From Oehlia diaphana (Eukaryota; Glomeromycota; Glomeromycetes; Glomerales; Glomeraceae): a stretch of DNA of 17,646 bases. Below, in pieces: positions 7,107 through 16,480 of this stretch. Each line of letters starts with the position of its first letter. Within the stretch, counting starts at the first letter, position 1. The notes beneath the pieces are model-generated. The model saw only the letters and a program-made list of their open reading frames with translations, ran no database searches and was not told the origin of the DNA. The position numbers and the translations under genes were made by a program. The stretch lies in NCBI GenBank assembly GCA_003833135.1, contig QZLH01001612.1, positions 8,902 through 26,547 on the forward strand, in the 5' to 3' direction.

Positions 7107-10083
7107 ATGAATAATCATAGAAATACAAATTATTGTGTTGAGGAGGCCATATCAAAAAAAATTATTAAATATTACGAATATGATAATTTTAATAATATTG
7201 AAGAAATTGGTATCGGAAGTTTCGGAAGAGTATTTCGTGCAAATTATAAAAATTCACAACATTATTTAGCGTTAAAATCCTTTTTTAATTTTAACGAATT
7301 CACTCTAGATAAGATCGTTCGTGAGGTATTTATTTATATTTAATATATATACGTTGTGTCGATTTACGTCAGCTGACAGCTGACGTCCGTCAGATGACGG
7401 CTGGCCTAGTAATGCTGGCCAACCTACTTAAGGCATTATAATATTTGGCAATATTGGGCCGATAATGTAGGCCGGCGTCGTCTGATGCAAATCGGCATCT
7501 GACGCACAACATATATATTCTATTATGTACGTTCAATTACGCAAATCATAATTTTTTATTCAAAGTTTTATTTTTATATTAGCTTAAACGTCAAAGAGAC
7601 GTGAATGTTCATCATAACGTTATTCGCTTTTATGGAATTACAAAACTTAATTCTGGTAAGATTGCTAATACTGTACAAAATTAATAAATTTTTTTTTAAA
7701 AAAAAGAGCTAATATATATATTTTTTTTTTATTCGTTAGAAAATGAAATTGATCAATCAAAAAATTATTTATTAGTAATGGAGTATGCCGACGGGGGGAA
7801 TCTTCGAATAGGGATGGCAATGGTCACGGTTATTAACCAGTCATGACTGATTATGACTGTGACCGATATCGGTCGGTCAAAAGCTTCTGACCGACTGTTT
7901 AACCGACCGTTTAACTGACCATTAACTGACCATTTAATCATTTAACACTTTTTTTACGAACTTGATCAATAAAAAANGACGTCCGTCAGATGACGGCTGG
8001 CCTAGTAATGCTGGCCAACCTACTTAAGGCATTATAATATTTGGCAATATTGGGCCGATAATGTAGGCCGGCGTCGTCTGACGCAAATCGGCATCTGACG
8101 CACAACATATATATTCTATTATGTACGTTCAATCACGCAAATCATAATTTTTTATTCAAAGTTTTATTTTTATATTAGCTTAAACGTCAAAGAGACGTGA
8201 ATGTTCATCATAACGTTATTCGCTTTTATGGAATTACAAAACTTAATTCGGGTAAGATAAGATTGCTAATACAAAAATACAAAATTAGTTTTTTTTTTAA
8301 AAAAAAGAGCTAATATACATATTTTTTTTTTATTCGTTAGAAAATGAAATTGACCAATCAAAAAATTATTTATTAGTAATGGAGTATGCCAACGGGGGGA
8401 ATCTTCGAAATTATTTAAAAAAAAACTTTGAAGGTCTTACCTGGAATGATAAATGCAATCTGGCATATCAGCTTACCTGTGCTATATCATTTTTACATGA
8501 TGATAATATTGTGCATAGTGACTTGGTAAATAATTATTAAATATTCGTGAATTTTAACTTAATTGACATATAATTTACTAAATATTTATGATAGCATTCC
8601 TGTAATATATTGGTACATCAAAATTCTATAAAGTTGGCAGATTTTGGCTTATCAAAAGAAATTGATGTAGTATCAAAATCACATACAAAATCATTTAATA
8701 TGATTCCTTACATTGATCCAAAAAAATTCAATATACAATCATATTCATTAAATAAAAAAAGCGATGTCTACAGTGTTGGTGTACTCTTATGGGAGATATT
8801 AAGTGGTAAACTACCATTTGAAGACGAATCTGATGTCAATTTAGCCTTGCGAATTTTACAAGGTCTTAGAGAAAAAATTATTCCCAATACTTCTGTTGAT
8901 TATGAGAAACTTTATACTGGTAAGTATAACGGTAAAATTTAAAATATTAATGACTAAATTTATTAATAAAATCATATATTTTATTATATACTTAGAGTGT
9001 TGGGATGGCGAACCAAATAATCGACCGTCTATGAATGAAGTCGTCAAAAGATTAAGAACAATTATTTATCAACAAAATGAAAATATTGATAATATATCTT
9101 ACCAAATATCAAATGAAAATTCAACTTCATTAAATGAAGAATCATTAATTAGTCATACATCAACAAATTCAACTGTTGATGAAGATTTATGTGAAATAGT
9201 TAATGATATATTAATGAAAATATGTGAAATAACAAATGAAGGAAAAGAACAACCTTACCTTTTTCTTAATTATCTTAGTAATTTTGATATAAATGCAGAA
9301 GAAATTCGTAACAAGATCTTAAATAATCAAAATAATCCAAATTTTATTTTTTTACTTGGATATTTTAGTTATTTAGGAATTGGAACTATTAAAAATGATG
9401 AGAAAGCATTTCGTTTATTTATTAATGCATCCGAACAAGATCATCTGTTGGCACAATATTATGTTGGAAAATGTTATGAATTTGGTATTGGAACCGTAAA
9501 AGATGAAAAATTAGCATTTAATTATTTAGAAAAATTCATTAATAGAGATTATCCAACGGGACAATTAAAAATTATTCAATATTATGATAAAGAAACTGAT
9601 ATTAAAAAAGATTTTAGAATAGCTTTTCATTGGTACGAAGAGGCCGCACGTAATGGAAGTGTAATAGCTATGCGTAATCTTGGTCTTTTGTATTTAAACG
9701 GAAATGGAATTGATAAAGATTATCAAAAAGCATTTGAATTATTTAGAAAATCAGCTGATGGAGAATATTTAGGTGGAATTATAATGTTGGGATATTGTTA
9801 TTATTATGGAATTGGAACTAAAGTTAATTTCAAAAATGCATTTAATTTATTCAAAGAGTCAGCAAACTTGGGACATAAAATAGCTCAATGTAATCTTGCT
9901 TTTATGTATGAAATAGGAAAAGGAGTTAAAAAGAATATAAATCAAGCAATATATTGGTATGAAAAATCTGCCGAACAAGGTAATCTAATTGCTCAATTTC
10001 AATTAGATAAATTTGAGAAAATTATGAAAAGAAAAGAAAATTCTTCATGGAACATAATTTTAAAGTATATACAGTACTTTTAA
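7107..10083 (+). CDS. Gene A: tyrosine-kinase-like domain fused to Sel1 repeats, five exons
   Basis: Predicted join: 7107-7325, 8179-8251, 8341-8525, 8595-8919, 8996-10083 (629 residues), using the second exon 2/3 copy. All introns are GT-AG with phases 0, 1, 0, 1. Kinase motifs: glycine loop GIGSFG (35-40), ATP lysine K57 in ALKSF, helix-C Glu E73, hinge VMEYANGGNL (110-119), catalytic loop HSDLHSCN (156-163, Asp158), metal-binding DFG (175-177), YIDP in the activation segment, SDVYSVGVLLWE, and the closing CWDGEPNNRP (269-278). A Ser/Asn-rich linker (about 295-335) leads to about six Sel1-type alpha-helical repeats (about 380-605) with LGYCYYYGIGT-like cores. The family acts in signalling; substrates and partners cannot be read here. 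The HRD arginine is Ser. Intron 1 is enlarged by a MITE, a partial duplication and an N. Candidate poly(A) signal AATAAA is at 10236-10241. Exon 2/3 choice depends on the assembly being right. Confidence 0.85.
7353..7510. mobile_element. Small MITE inside intron 1 of gene A
   Basis: This GC-richer 158-bp block stands out from the AT-rich intron. It runs from GTTGTG to CACAAC. Its inner arms are partly complementary (GTCAGATGACGGCTGGCC near 7389-7406 against GGCCGGCGTCGTCTGATGC near 7470-7488). TATATA-rich flanks obscure any target duplication. Most of it is repeated at 7978-8106. Confidence 0.55.
7583..7807 (+). pseudogene. Extra copy of gene A exon 2 and truncated exon 3
   Basis: Exon 2 copy 1 (7583-7655, 73 nt) keeps its acceptor (TTTATATTAG) and donor (GGTAAG) and encodes the same peptide LKRQRDVNVHHNVIRFYGIT as copy 2. 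Exon 3 copy 1 begins at 7740 and encodes ENEIDQSKNYLLVMEYADGG, then NLR. At 7808-7809 the kinase reading frame breaks off into sequence resembling a transposon end. Copy 2 has Asn where copy 1 has Asp in the hinge. Splicing into this copy could not give a complete kinase. Confidence 0.75.
7809..7976 (+). mobile_element. Candidate hAT-type transposon terminus inserted in exon 3 copy
   Basis: The breakpoint is sharp: copy 1 and copy 2 agree through CTTCGAA, then copy 1 continues TAGGGATGGCAATGG. A terminus of the form (T/C)AGGG(A/G)TGGCAA is typical of hAT (hobo/Ac/Tam3) elements. The next 110 bp contain many short GACC/GGTC words (CGATATCGGTCGGTC, GACCGACTG, AACCGACCG, AACTGACC twice). Subterminal repeats of this kind are where hAT transposases often bind. 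The other end and the expected 8-bp target duplication are missing because the sequence stops at the N. No transposase is visible. Confidence 0.6.
7977..7977. other. Ambiguous base N, probable assembly join
   Basis: This is the only non-ACGT base in the window. It sits exactly where hAT-like sequence stops and the second copy of the gene A segment starts, which marks the local structure as unresolved. Confidence 0.9.
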
Positions 10084-11267
10084 TACTGTACTGCTGTAAT
10101 TTTTATTTATGAAATAGCAAAAACGATATGAATGTAATGGATTTTAAAAAAACCTACACATAGAAAAAAAGTTTTCAGCACGAATATTATGGTAATGTAA
10201 TAGCAATAGTAAGTAATTTTAAGAAAAAAAAAATTAATAAAATAAAAAAATCCTGTAAGCATACTATTACATTAAACAAAAATGCATGTTTCACATTTCT
10301 TTTTTGAAGTCTCGCAAAATTTTTAGTATTTAAGGGTGTTATTTAAGGTGTTATAGCAAAAGTTTTTTTGAAGTCATTAATAATATATTACTTCTTATAA
10401 CTGATCTTTAGAAATTGCCGTATTTTTTAAATTTAATTAATGACCTAAATAATAAAATTTTATAATAAATAAGTTTCTTATCAATTCATCAACATTGTAA
10501 GTTCTTCTATTAAAATAATTGTTGCTGTCTTGGTTGTCCTATTTTTGTATTTACTTTATTCTTACAGAACATTTCGTAAGTATAATACCAAAATAGATTA
10601 ACTAATGTGAGAGTTTGGATATCATTAATATTATCAATCATCGGAATATATTATATATGATGATTTTGAAATTTAGTAGATTCATATTTCCTCATTTGTA
10701 AATGATATAAGGCCTGATCATTATTTAATATGATTTTCATTGAGTATGATATTAAAAGGCCAACCCCAATTTATTCAGTACTTTAAAATATTATTTACAG
10801 TTTTTGCAACAACTTTGTGCTGATTTATTGTAAAGAAATAGAATTTGCAATGAGTTTCTACTTAAAATTCAAAATATTATTGCGCTGTCTCCACCTAAAA
10901 TTTTGCAAAATGACATGATTATTCTACGTAGATCATATCATTTTTCTAAGTATAATTATAACTTCTATTTGCCGCAATTACACAACGTAATGCAATATTG
11001 GAATATGGCTTTTATAAAAAAATGAATCATCATATAGTATAAGGCTTAGTATAAAAAAATGACAATTCTAAGATTAATTAGTTAGTTTTTTTATCAATAG
11101 TGTGACTTGAAATATTTACTTAACAATTATCTTACATAATTAGTTTATTTTATCTGATAACTTACTAATTAAAATTGACATTGTTTCATATGATATATTT
11201 TCCAAGCCCATATTAATATAATTAAAAAAGTAACACATAACAGAACTTATCAAATAAAATCAATAAA
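10084..11267. other. Intergenic region between convergent genes; no gene
   Basis: This AT-rich stretch between the two stop codons holds both 3' ends. Candidate poly(A) signals are AATAAA at 10236-10241 (for A) and the complement of TTTATT at 11154-11159 (for B). The short inverted pair TAATGTAATAG/CTATTACATTA lies near 10192-10275. No open frame, RNA gene or element was recognised. Confidence 0.5.
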
Positions 11268-11469
11268 TTATACAAAAAATTTCCAATTACGTTTTTTTAA
11301 TTTACTTAATTTGTTTTGGGCATCTTGATCTCCATGCTCAGCAGATTTTTTATACCAATAAGTTGCTAGTTTTATATCCTTTTCAATCACATCTCCGGTT
11401 TCATACATTAAAGCAAGATTATATTGAGCATCACTATTACCTAAGTTTGCAGCCTTTTGATATAACACA

Positions 11470-11900
11470 AATGCCTTTGTTTATCAATACTAGTTCTAAT
11501 TCCATTATCATAACAATATCCTAAATCACATATTCCAGATGAATCTCCTAAATTTGCAGCCTTTTGATATAATTCAAATGCCTTTTGTTTATCAATATTA
11601 GTTCCAATTCCATTATCATAACAATATCCTAAACTAAATATTCCAGATGAATCTCCTAAATTCGCAGCCTTTTGATATAATTCAAATGCCTCTTGTTTAT
11701 CAATATTAGTTCCAATTCCTTTATCATAACAATATCCTAATCTAAATATTCCAGATGAATCTCCTAAATTCGCAGCCTTTTGATATAATTCAAATGCCTT
11801 TTGTTTATCAATATTAGTTCCGATTCCATTATCATAACAACATCCTAAATTATATATTCCACGTGGATTTCCTAAATTTGCAGCTTCTTGATATAGTTCA
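11470..11900 (-). repeat. Near-identical 108-bp tandem repeats coding for Sel1 units
   Basis: Marker words recur at exactly 108-bp spacing (CCAGATGAATCTCCTAAATT at 11535, 11643 and 11751). Each unit encodes 36 residues of the form IDKQKAFELYQKAANLGDSS plus GIF.LGYCYDNGIGTN. The three central units differ by only a few bases, while the outer ones are more diverged. That pattern fits recent unequal exchange or slippage within the gene. Confidence 0.9.
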
Positions 11901-13354
11901 AATGCCTTTTGCTGGTCAACACTGATTCCAATTCCTACAACATAACAATATCCTAAACTAGTTATTCCAAATACATTTCCAGAGTTTGCCACATTTTGAT
12001 ATAATTCAGATGCTTTTTGTTTGTCAACATTGACTTCAATTCCAAAATGATTAAACACTCCAAGTAAAAAGGTAGAATTTGAATCATTTTGATTATTCAA
12101 TAACCAAGCATAAAATTCTTGTGGAGTTATATTATGATTACTAAGATAATTAATGACTTTATGTTTTTTCCTTGCCATTTCTGTATTTTCAAGATGAAGT
12201 ATTATTTCATTAACCATTATGTTAAAGTTATTATTTGATGTAATTAAAGGTTCTATTTCTTCTGTACTCATATTATTGAAATTTTCAATAAATTGAGACA
12301 TTTCTCCATGTAATGAATTATCAATAATATTTTTGGGAACTTCAACATTATTCTATTGTTCACTTGATAATTGAACATTTTCTTTTGAAATAATTTCATC
12401 TAATTTTGCAATAACCTGGTTGATAGTTGGACGATTATCTGGTTCATAATTCCAGCAATCTGATATACATAAGCTTATAATTAATCAATATTGTCATTAT
12501 TATTCTAATTAGTTTAATTGTACTTACCAGTGTATATTTTTATGTAATCTACAGGTGTATTAGGAATAGGTTTTTCTCTAAGACCTTGTAAAATTTCTAT
12601 ACCAAAACCAACATCATGTAGTTCATTATGAAAAGGTGGCCGTCCACTAGAAATTTCCCACAAGAGTATGTCGATACTGTAGATGTCACACTTTTTATTT
12701 AATGAATATACTTGTACTTTATTGTTGTTATCCCTTTTTCTATAAAGTGCTAGTGGATCAATATAAGCAATAATTCCAAATACTTTTGGTTGAGTATTGG
12801 ATGACTCTTCAATTCTTTTTGACAAACCAAAATCTGCTAATTTAATGGTATTCTTATGAACTAATATATTATTTGAGTGCTATTAATAATGTAATGACTA
12901 AATTAGTATAAAATTATACAGTATAATTTATTAACATGTAAATAACTGAAGTAAATAACCTACCAAATCACGATGAACAATATCTTCAGCATGTAAGCAT
13001 GATATAGCATTAGCTAATTGAAATGCTAGATCCAATTTATTGTTCCAAGTGAGACTATCAAAATGGTCACTTAAATAATTTCGGAGAGTACCACTATCGG
13101 CATATTCCATAACTAGTAAATATTTTTTTGAATTATCATCTTGGTTTGTTTTGAGAAAAAAAAAGAAAAATTATTTAGATTTTTTTTACAAAAAAAAAAA
13201 ATAATAACGACTCAAATTATATATCATACCTGTTGTAATGCCACAAAAACGAAGAATGTTTTCATGAAAATCTACTTCGCGCTGAAGATTAAGCTTAATA
13301 TTGAAAATAAAATTTTTAAGTTAAGAACGTAATATGTAATTAAAGATAGAAATA

Positions 13355-13355
<1 letters not shown>

Positions 13356-13429
<74 letters not shown>
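13356..13429 (-). repeat. A-run of 74 bp (one T), poly-T in intron 1 of gene B
   Basis: The run is interrupted only by a T at 13387. On the coding strand it is a T-tract inside intron 1 (13294-13462). Its length is likely to be unstable and hard to sequence exactly. Confidence 0.9.
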
Positions 13430-13431
<2 letters not shown>

Positions 13432-13895
13432 TAAAATATTAACATATAATTATTATAATTACTTCATTAACAATTTCTTTAACTGTAATGTTATTGAAAT
13501 TAAAGAAAGATTTTAATGCTAAATGATTACGCAAACTTTTCCAGTTAGCACGATATACTTTTCCAAAACCTCCAGAACCAATTTCTTGAATATTATTAAA
13601 ATGTTTGTAATCGTAATATTTAATGTGCTTTTTGCAATAGCTTCTTCAATCCAATCAATCCACTCATTTGAATTAAATTCAGTACTATTAGACATGATTG
13701 ATACAAAATGTTGATTCAGTTTGTACTTAAAGTTCAATAATAAAAAGAAAATTATAAAAAAATGAATTTTTAAGGTAAAAAGTTATGAACAACTTAAAAT
13801 TTAAATGATTTTAAGTTCATCGTAACGTAGTGCAGAATGTTGTTAGCGTGTGACAGGTTACGCCAATAATGAGACGCAACAGTCAATCACCTACC

Positions 13896-13959
13896 TGACT
13901 GTACTATCATGGACAAACAAAAATTTTGTTTGATCTGCCCATGACAGTATGTGCAGTCA
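13896..13959. repeat. Imperfect palindrome upstream of gene B
   Basis: The arms TGACTGTACTATCATGG and CCATGACAGTATGTGCAGTCA pair imperfectly around the perfect centre AAACAAAAATTTTGTTT. It lies 200 bp upstream of the gene B start and could be a tiny MITE or a cruciform-forming control region. CACGTG at 13980-13985 follows. Confidence 0.5.
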
Positions 13960-14142
13960 TATTGCATTCTTGCCGAGATCACGTGACCTTACTAAAAATA
14001 TTCTTTAAATAAATGTTGTGCCCCAAATTGATGATTGCCCAAAAAATAAAACTCTTTCTCCTTTTTTCCATTTTATTAGTTTTCCACAGTAAAACTTTTG
14101 CAAGTTCATACCTTTAGTTTTCTAAGAAAACTCAAAGGGAAA

Positions 14143-14178
14143 GAGGCCCTTGACGGGTGCCTCGGGCATATGACGAGG
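14143..14178 (+). promoter_or_regulatory. Alternative hairpins in the leader of the retroposon gene
   Basis: GAGGC (14143-14147) can pair with GCCTC (14159-14163). CCTCG (14160-14164) can instead pair with CGAGG (14174-14178). The two stems exclude each other. This GC-rich patch lies 29 bp before the ATG in an otherwise AT-rich leader. No function is known. Confidence 0.3.
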
Positions 14179-14206
14179 TTTTGTTATTTTATATCCAGAT
14201 ACAAAT

Positions 14207-16088
14207 ATGGCTTCTTCTTCTACTACAAAACATATAGTAATAGACTGGTCAACTCCCCCGACAAACTCTTTTGCTCAACTCGGCCTAACTCTGACGCCAC
14301 AAAAGGACTCAAACAATTATGTTCAAGATTTTGAACAAGAAGTTGTACTTACTACTAAGGATATCCTTTACTTGGATATTGATGATATTCTTTCACCTTC
14401 GTCTTTTACTGCACCACAATATTGCAGAAAAAATTTTCCTTTCTTTGTTTCATTCAAGAAAACTCACGTGATCAAAACCCAATATACAGGTTTTAACAAG
14501 ATCTACAACCATAGTCGTTCAAAAAGTTTCTTTTTCAAGATTGCTGATCGCAATCCAGGCACCAATGATATTCATCTTAAGATACACACAAATGACTATC
14601 TCATGTCAACCACCCCGATTAGTTTTAACTCCACGAGCCAGATATTTAACGCCAAATTTCAAATTAGCAAAGCACTTCAGTATTTTTTTCCTCACAAAGA
14701 GTTATTCCACGTCGAATACAAAAAAAATATTTTAATATGCTAAGAAAAAAACTATTAGAACGAATCACGTTCATCGAATCACGTGCTCACAAAATGGATG
14801 ACCGTAATCATCAAATGAAAACTTTTTTTAATTTCTTGTATAAAAAATACAGATTTCACTTTGGCATATACGTTCCATGTGAACATCAAATAGCTCAAAA
14901 CACATCCTCACCTCCTATATTATGTCAACAACCATCTGCCATTATATTGTCTAACAACAGACACGGTTGTGGTTCTCACGTCAAAAAATATTTCAGGATA
15001 TTATCTCAAAAAAGGATCAATCACCTTTGAATCAAGAGAAAAACTCTAAAGCGTTTCACGCCAACTTGATATTTAAACAATGGCAAAATCTAGAATGGAA
15101 AGATGTTTATTCCAAATGCACGGGTATATCTTACCGCTCACGTTATATACTCCCGGGATATAAGAACATTAACCACCACCCTAGAACTCGCATTTACAAT
15201 AAATTGATGAAAGGATTCAATTATCAACCTAGCCCCAATACTAAAGTGGCTAAAAGACAACAATGCCATTTTGAATGTACTTGTCGTAGAGTTCTCAAGA
15301 AGGAGGTTATAAAACCTGGTGGTACTTCCAACGTAGCTTCTAAACTTGGCGCTGCAAGAATATCTAATTTCTTGTTCTTACCTTCACAAACCATCAATAA
15401 AAGAATTCAACATATTAGGATTCAAAATATCAAACATCATCCTGAAAATCCAGATCTTGCTTTTTCCACACCATTTGATCATAAATACAAGAAAAGACTG
15501 AAATGTACTGAACAAAGCAGTACATTAACGGAAATAACAATTGAACTTCAGGTGGTGGTATTATTCACGAAGTCAGATTCCAATACAGAAAGTGCAAAGG
15601 CCATATCAACAGGCTGGGACTCAACATTTTATTTTAATAAAATGAAAAAAATCAATAACTTAATGAATTGGAGTGATAAATTTCACAAGGATAAAACAGA
15701 TTTTGTCAAACAATATGACAGGATTATAACGAAACACTCTAACATGAATACACCTGATGATAAGAAAAGCAAGAAAAAACATACGCTTACATTCGAGGCT
15801 GAGATGAGCAATCTATATTACTGACTCCCGGGTCTCATTATACCCAATAACAGAAAGCGTATTCGAACGTATATACAGAAAATAGGACCGGGTGATGATA
15901 TAACAGAGGAGTACATACCCAATCAAGAAAAAGAATGTAAAATTAATATGAATTTTCCTCTTAAACGCTGGGTGGATATCAACCCGAACATTACTACACC
16001 CTGGATTAACCCGAAATGGTCCCGTTTAGATGCTATTACCGCTTTTGATTCTGAGCAGGCTGGACCGTCTAAAGTTGTTAAAAACTAA
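14207..16088 (+). pseudogene. Unrecognised protein of about 627 residues, decayed
   Basis: The gene starts at ATG 14207 (MASSSTTKHIVIDWSTPP). Reading needs two frame repairs: one base in the A8 run 14720-14727, after which the frame continues YFNMLRKKLLERITF; and one base within 14983-14993, after which it continues QDIISKKDQSP. An in-frame TGA at 15822-15824 follows NLYY; coding-like sequence goes on (LPGLIIPNNRKRIR, RWVDINPNITTPWINP) to TAA 16086-16088. Visible features: a Ser/Thr-rich N terminus, an acidic patch LYLDIDDILS (residue 56 on), a basic middle, a Cys/His cluster CHFECTC (about residue 352), and a Lys-rich segment DDKKSKKKHT near residue 530. I see no reverse transcriptase, DDE, helicase or protease motif. 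By context it may be an ORF1-like protein of a retroelement, which is inference only. Codons use more C and G than the kinase genes. Confidence 0.6.
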
Positions 16089-16480
16089 AGTTACTATTTT
16101 TTTTTAGTTTTATTTTTATATTTTATATATTTTTCTTTTTTTGGAATCATTTTATAGCTTAGACTATTTCTTTGCGTTATTATTATATATTTTTATATAT
16201 TCAATCAGAATAGTGTGAATCATTCCACCTATGACAGAATTTACAGGTGGCAACTTTATGTTGAAAGAAAAATTCAGGTCGATTGTATTCACGTGTGAGT
16301 GTTTATTGTTGATTGTTTCTCATGGCTTGCCCGCTGGTAGAAGTGGGGGAGTCTTCTTTTGGTTTTATTATTAGTAGATAGGGTCCGTGTCTCTTAGTAT
16401 TCATGGATGGTTGCACTTAGCTAGAACGTTCTTTATTTGTATCGAACTATGTTCTTTTGTAGATGCTCTCTGACTTCACA
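16089..16480 (+). other. 3' non-coding region of the retroposon
   Basis: This begins AT-rich (16089-16200) and then becomes GC-richer. It includes the hairpin CCACCT...AGGTGG at 16225-16250, a GTGGGGGAG patch near 16343 and the 3' end TGACTTCACATAAAATAAA. It may be the part recognised by LINE machinery; no open frame is present. Confidence 0.4.
16225..16250 (+). other. Hairpin in the retroposon 3' region
   Basis: The six-bp arms CCACCT and AGGTGG are perfectly complementary around a 14-nt loop. Stem-loops near the 3' end are used by several LINE and SINE families for recognition; that link is only suggestive here. Confidence 0.35.

Larger units (their letters stand above)
7382..8408 (+). repeat. 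Direct duplication of part of intron 1, exon 2 and exon 3 start
   Basis: The segment 7382-7807 (426 bp) recurs at 7978-8408 (431 bp) in the same orientation with a few per cent divergence. Differences include GATGCAAATC versus GACGCAAATC, an extra AAGAT after the exon 2 donor, GATCAATC versus GACCAATC, and GCCGACGGG versus GCCAACGGG. The second copy starts immediately after the N at 7977, in the middle of the intron MITE. The divergence argues against the same reads being placed twice. It fits two alleles or two paralogues joined at a gap, or a real tandem duplication. Confidence 0.9.
11268..13695 (-). pseudogene. Gene B: kinase-Sel1 fusion, five exons, three disabling changes
   Basis: Exons on the minus strand: 13695-13463, 13293-13230, 13139-12964, 12879-12528, 12459-11268, with intron positions and phases as in gene A. 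With its breaks ignored the protein would be about 672 residues. Motifs: GSGGFG loop (40-45), ALKSF lysine K62, canonical catalytic loop HRDLHSNN (155-162), DFG (174-176), CDIYSIDILLWE with Asp where Gly is usual, and CWNYEPDNRP ending the kinase. About seven 36-residue Sel1 repeats follow. Breaks: a missing base in the five-T run 13629-13633 (residue 22), an in-frame TAG at 12355-12353 (codon 310, where CAG would fit, in the linker), and a missing base at 11476-11478 in the sixth Sel1 repeat. Two are homopolymer indels that could be sequence errors; the TAG is harder to dismiss. The start is the ATG at 13695; upstream codons of the frame lack ATG. Confidence 0.85.

Noticed and set aside
8856..9047. 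Minus-strand open frame over gene A intron 4
   Set aside because: It is antisense to confirmed kinase exons 4 and 5.
10192..10275. Short inverted pair as a terminator or MITE
   Set aside because: The arms are only about 11 bp in AT-rich DNA with no target duplication; chance is likely.
13141..13332. Plus-strand open frame over gene B introns
   Set aside because: It is Lys/Phe-rich low complexity antisense to intron 2 and exon 2 of gene B.
13356..13429. Long A-run as a retroposon poly(A) tail
   Set aside because: It lies within intron 1 of gene B on the opposite strand to the gene, and no target duplication or inserted body is visible next to it.
13523..13714. Plus-strand open frame opposite gene B exon 1
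   Set aside because: It is antisense to the glycine-loop exon and has no independent support.
14098..14334. Plus-strand open frame overlapping the start of the unknown retroposon gene
   Set aside because: The overlapping frame from 14207 runs further, begins with ATG and continues through the whole insert after two one-base repairs.
14541..14735. Plus-strand 64-codon open frame
   Set aside because: It is an out-of-frame shadow of the 14207-16088 gene.
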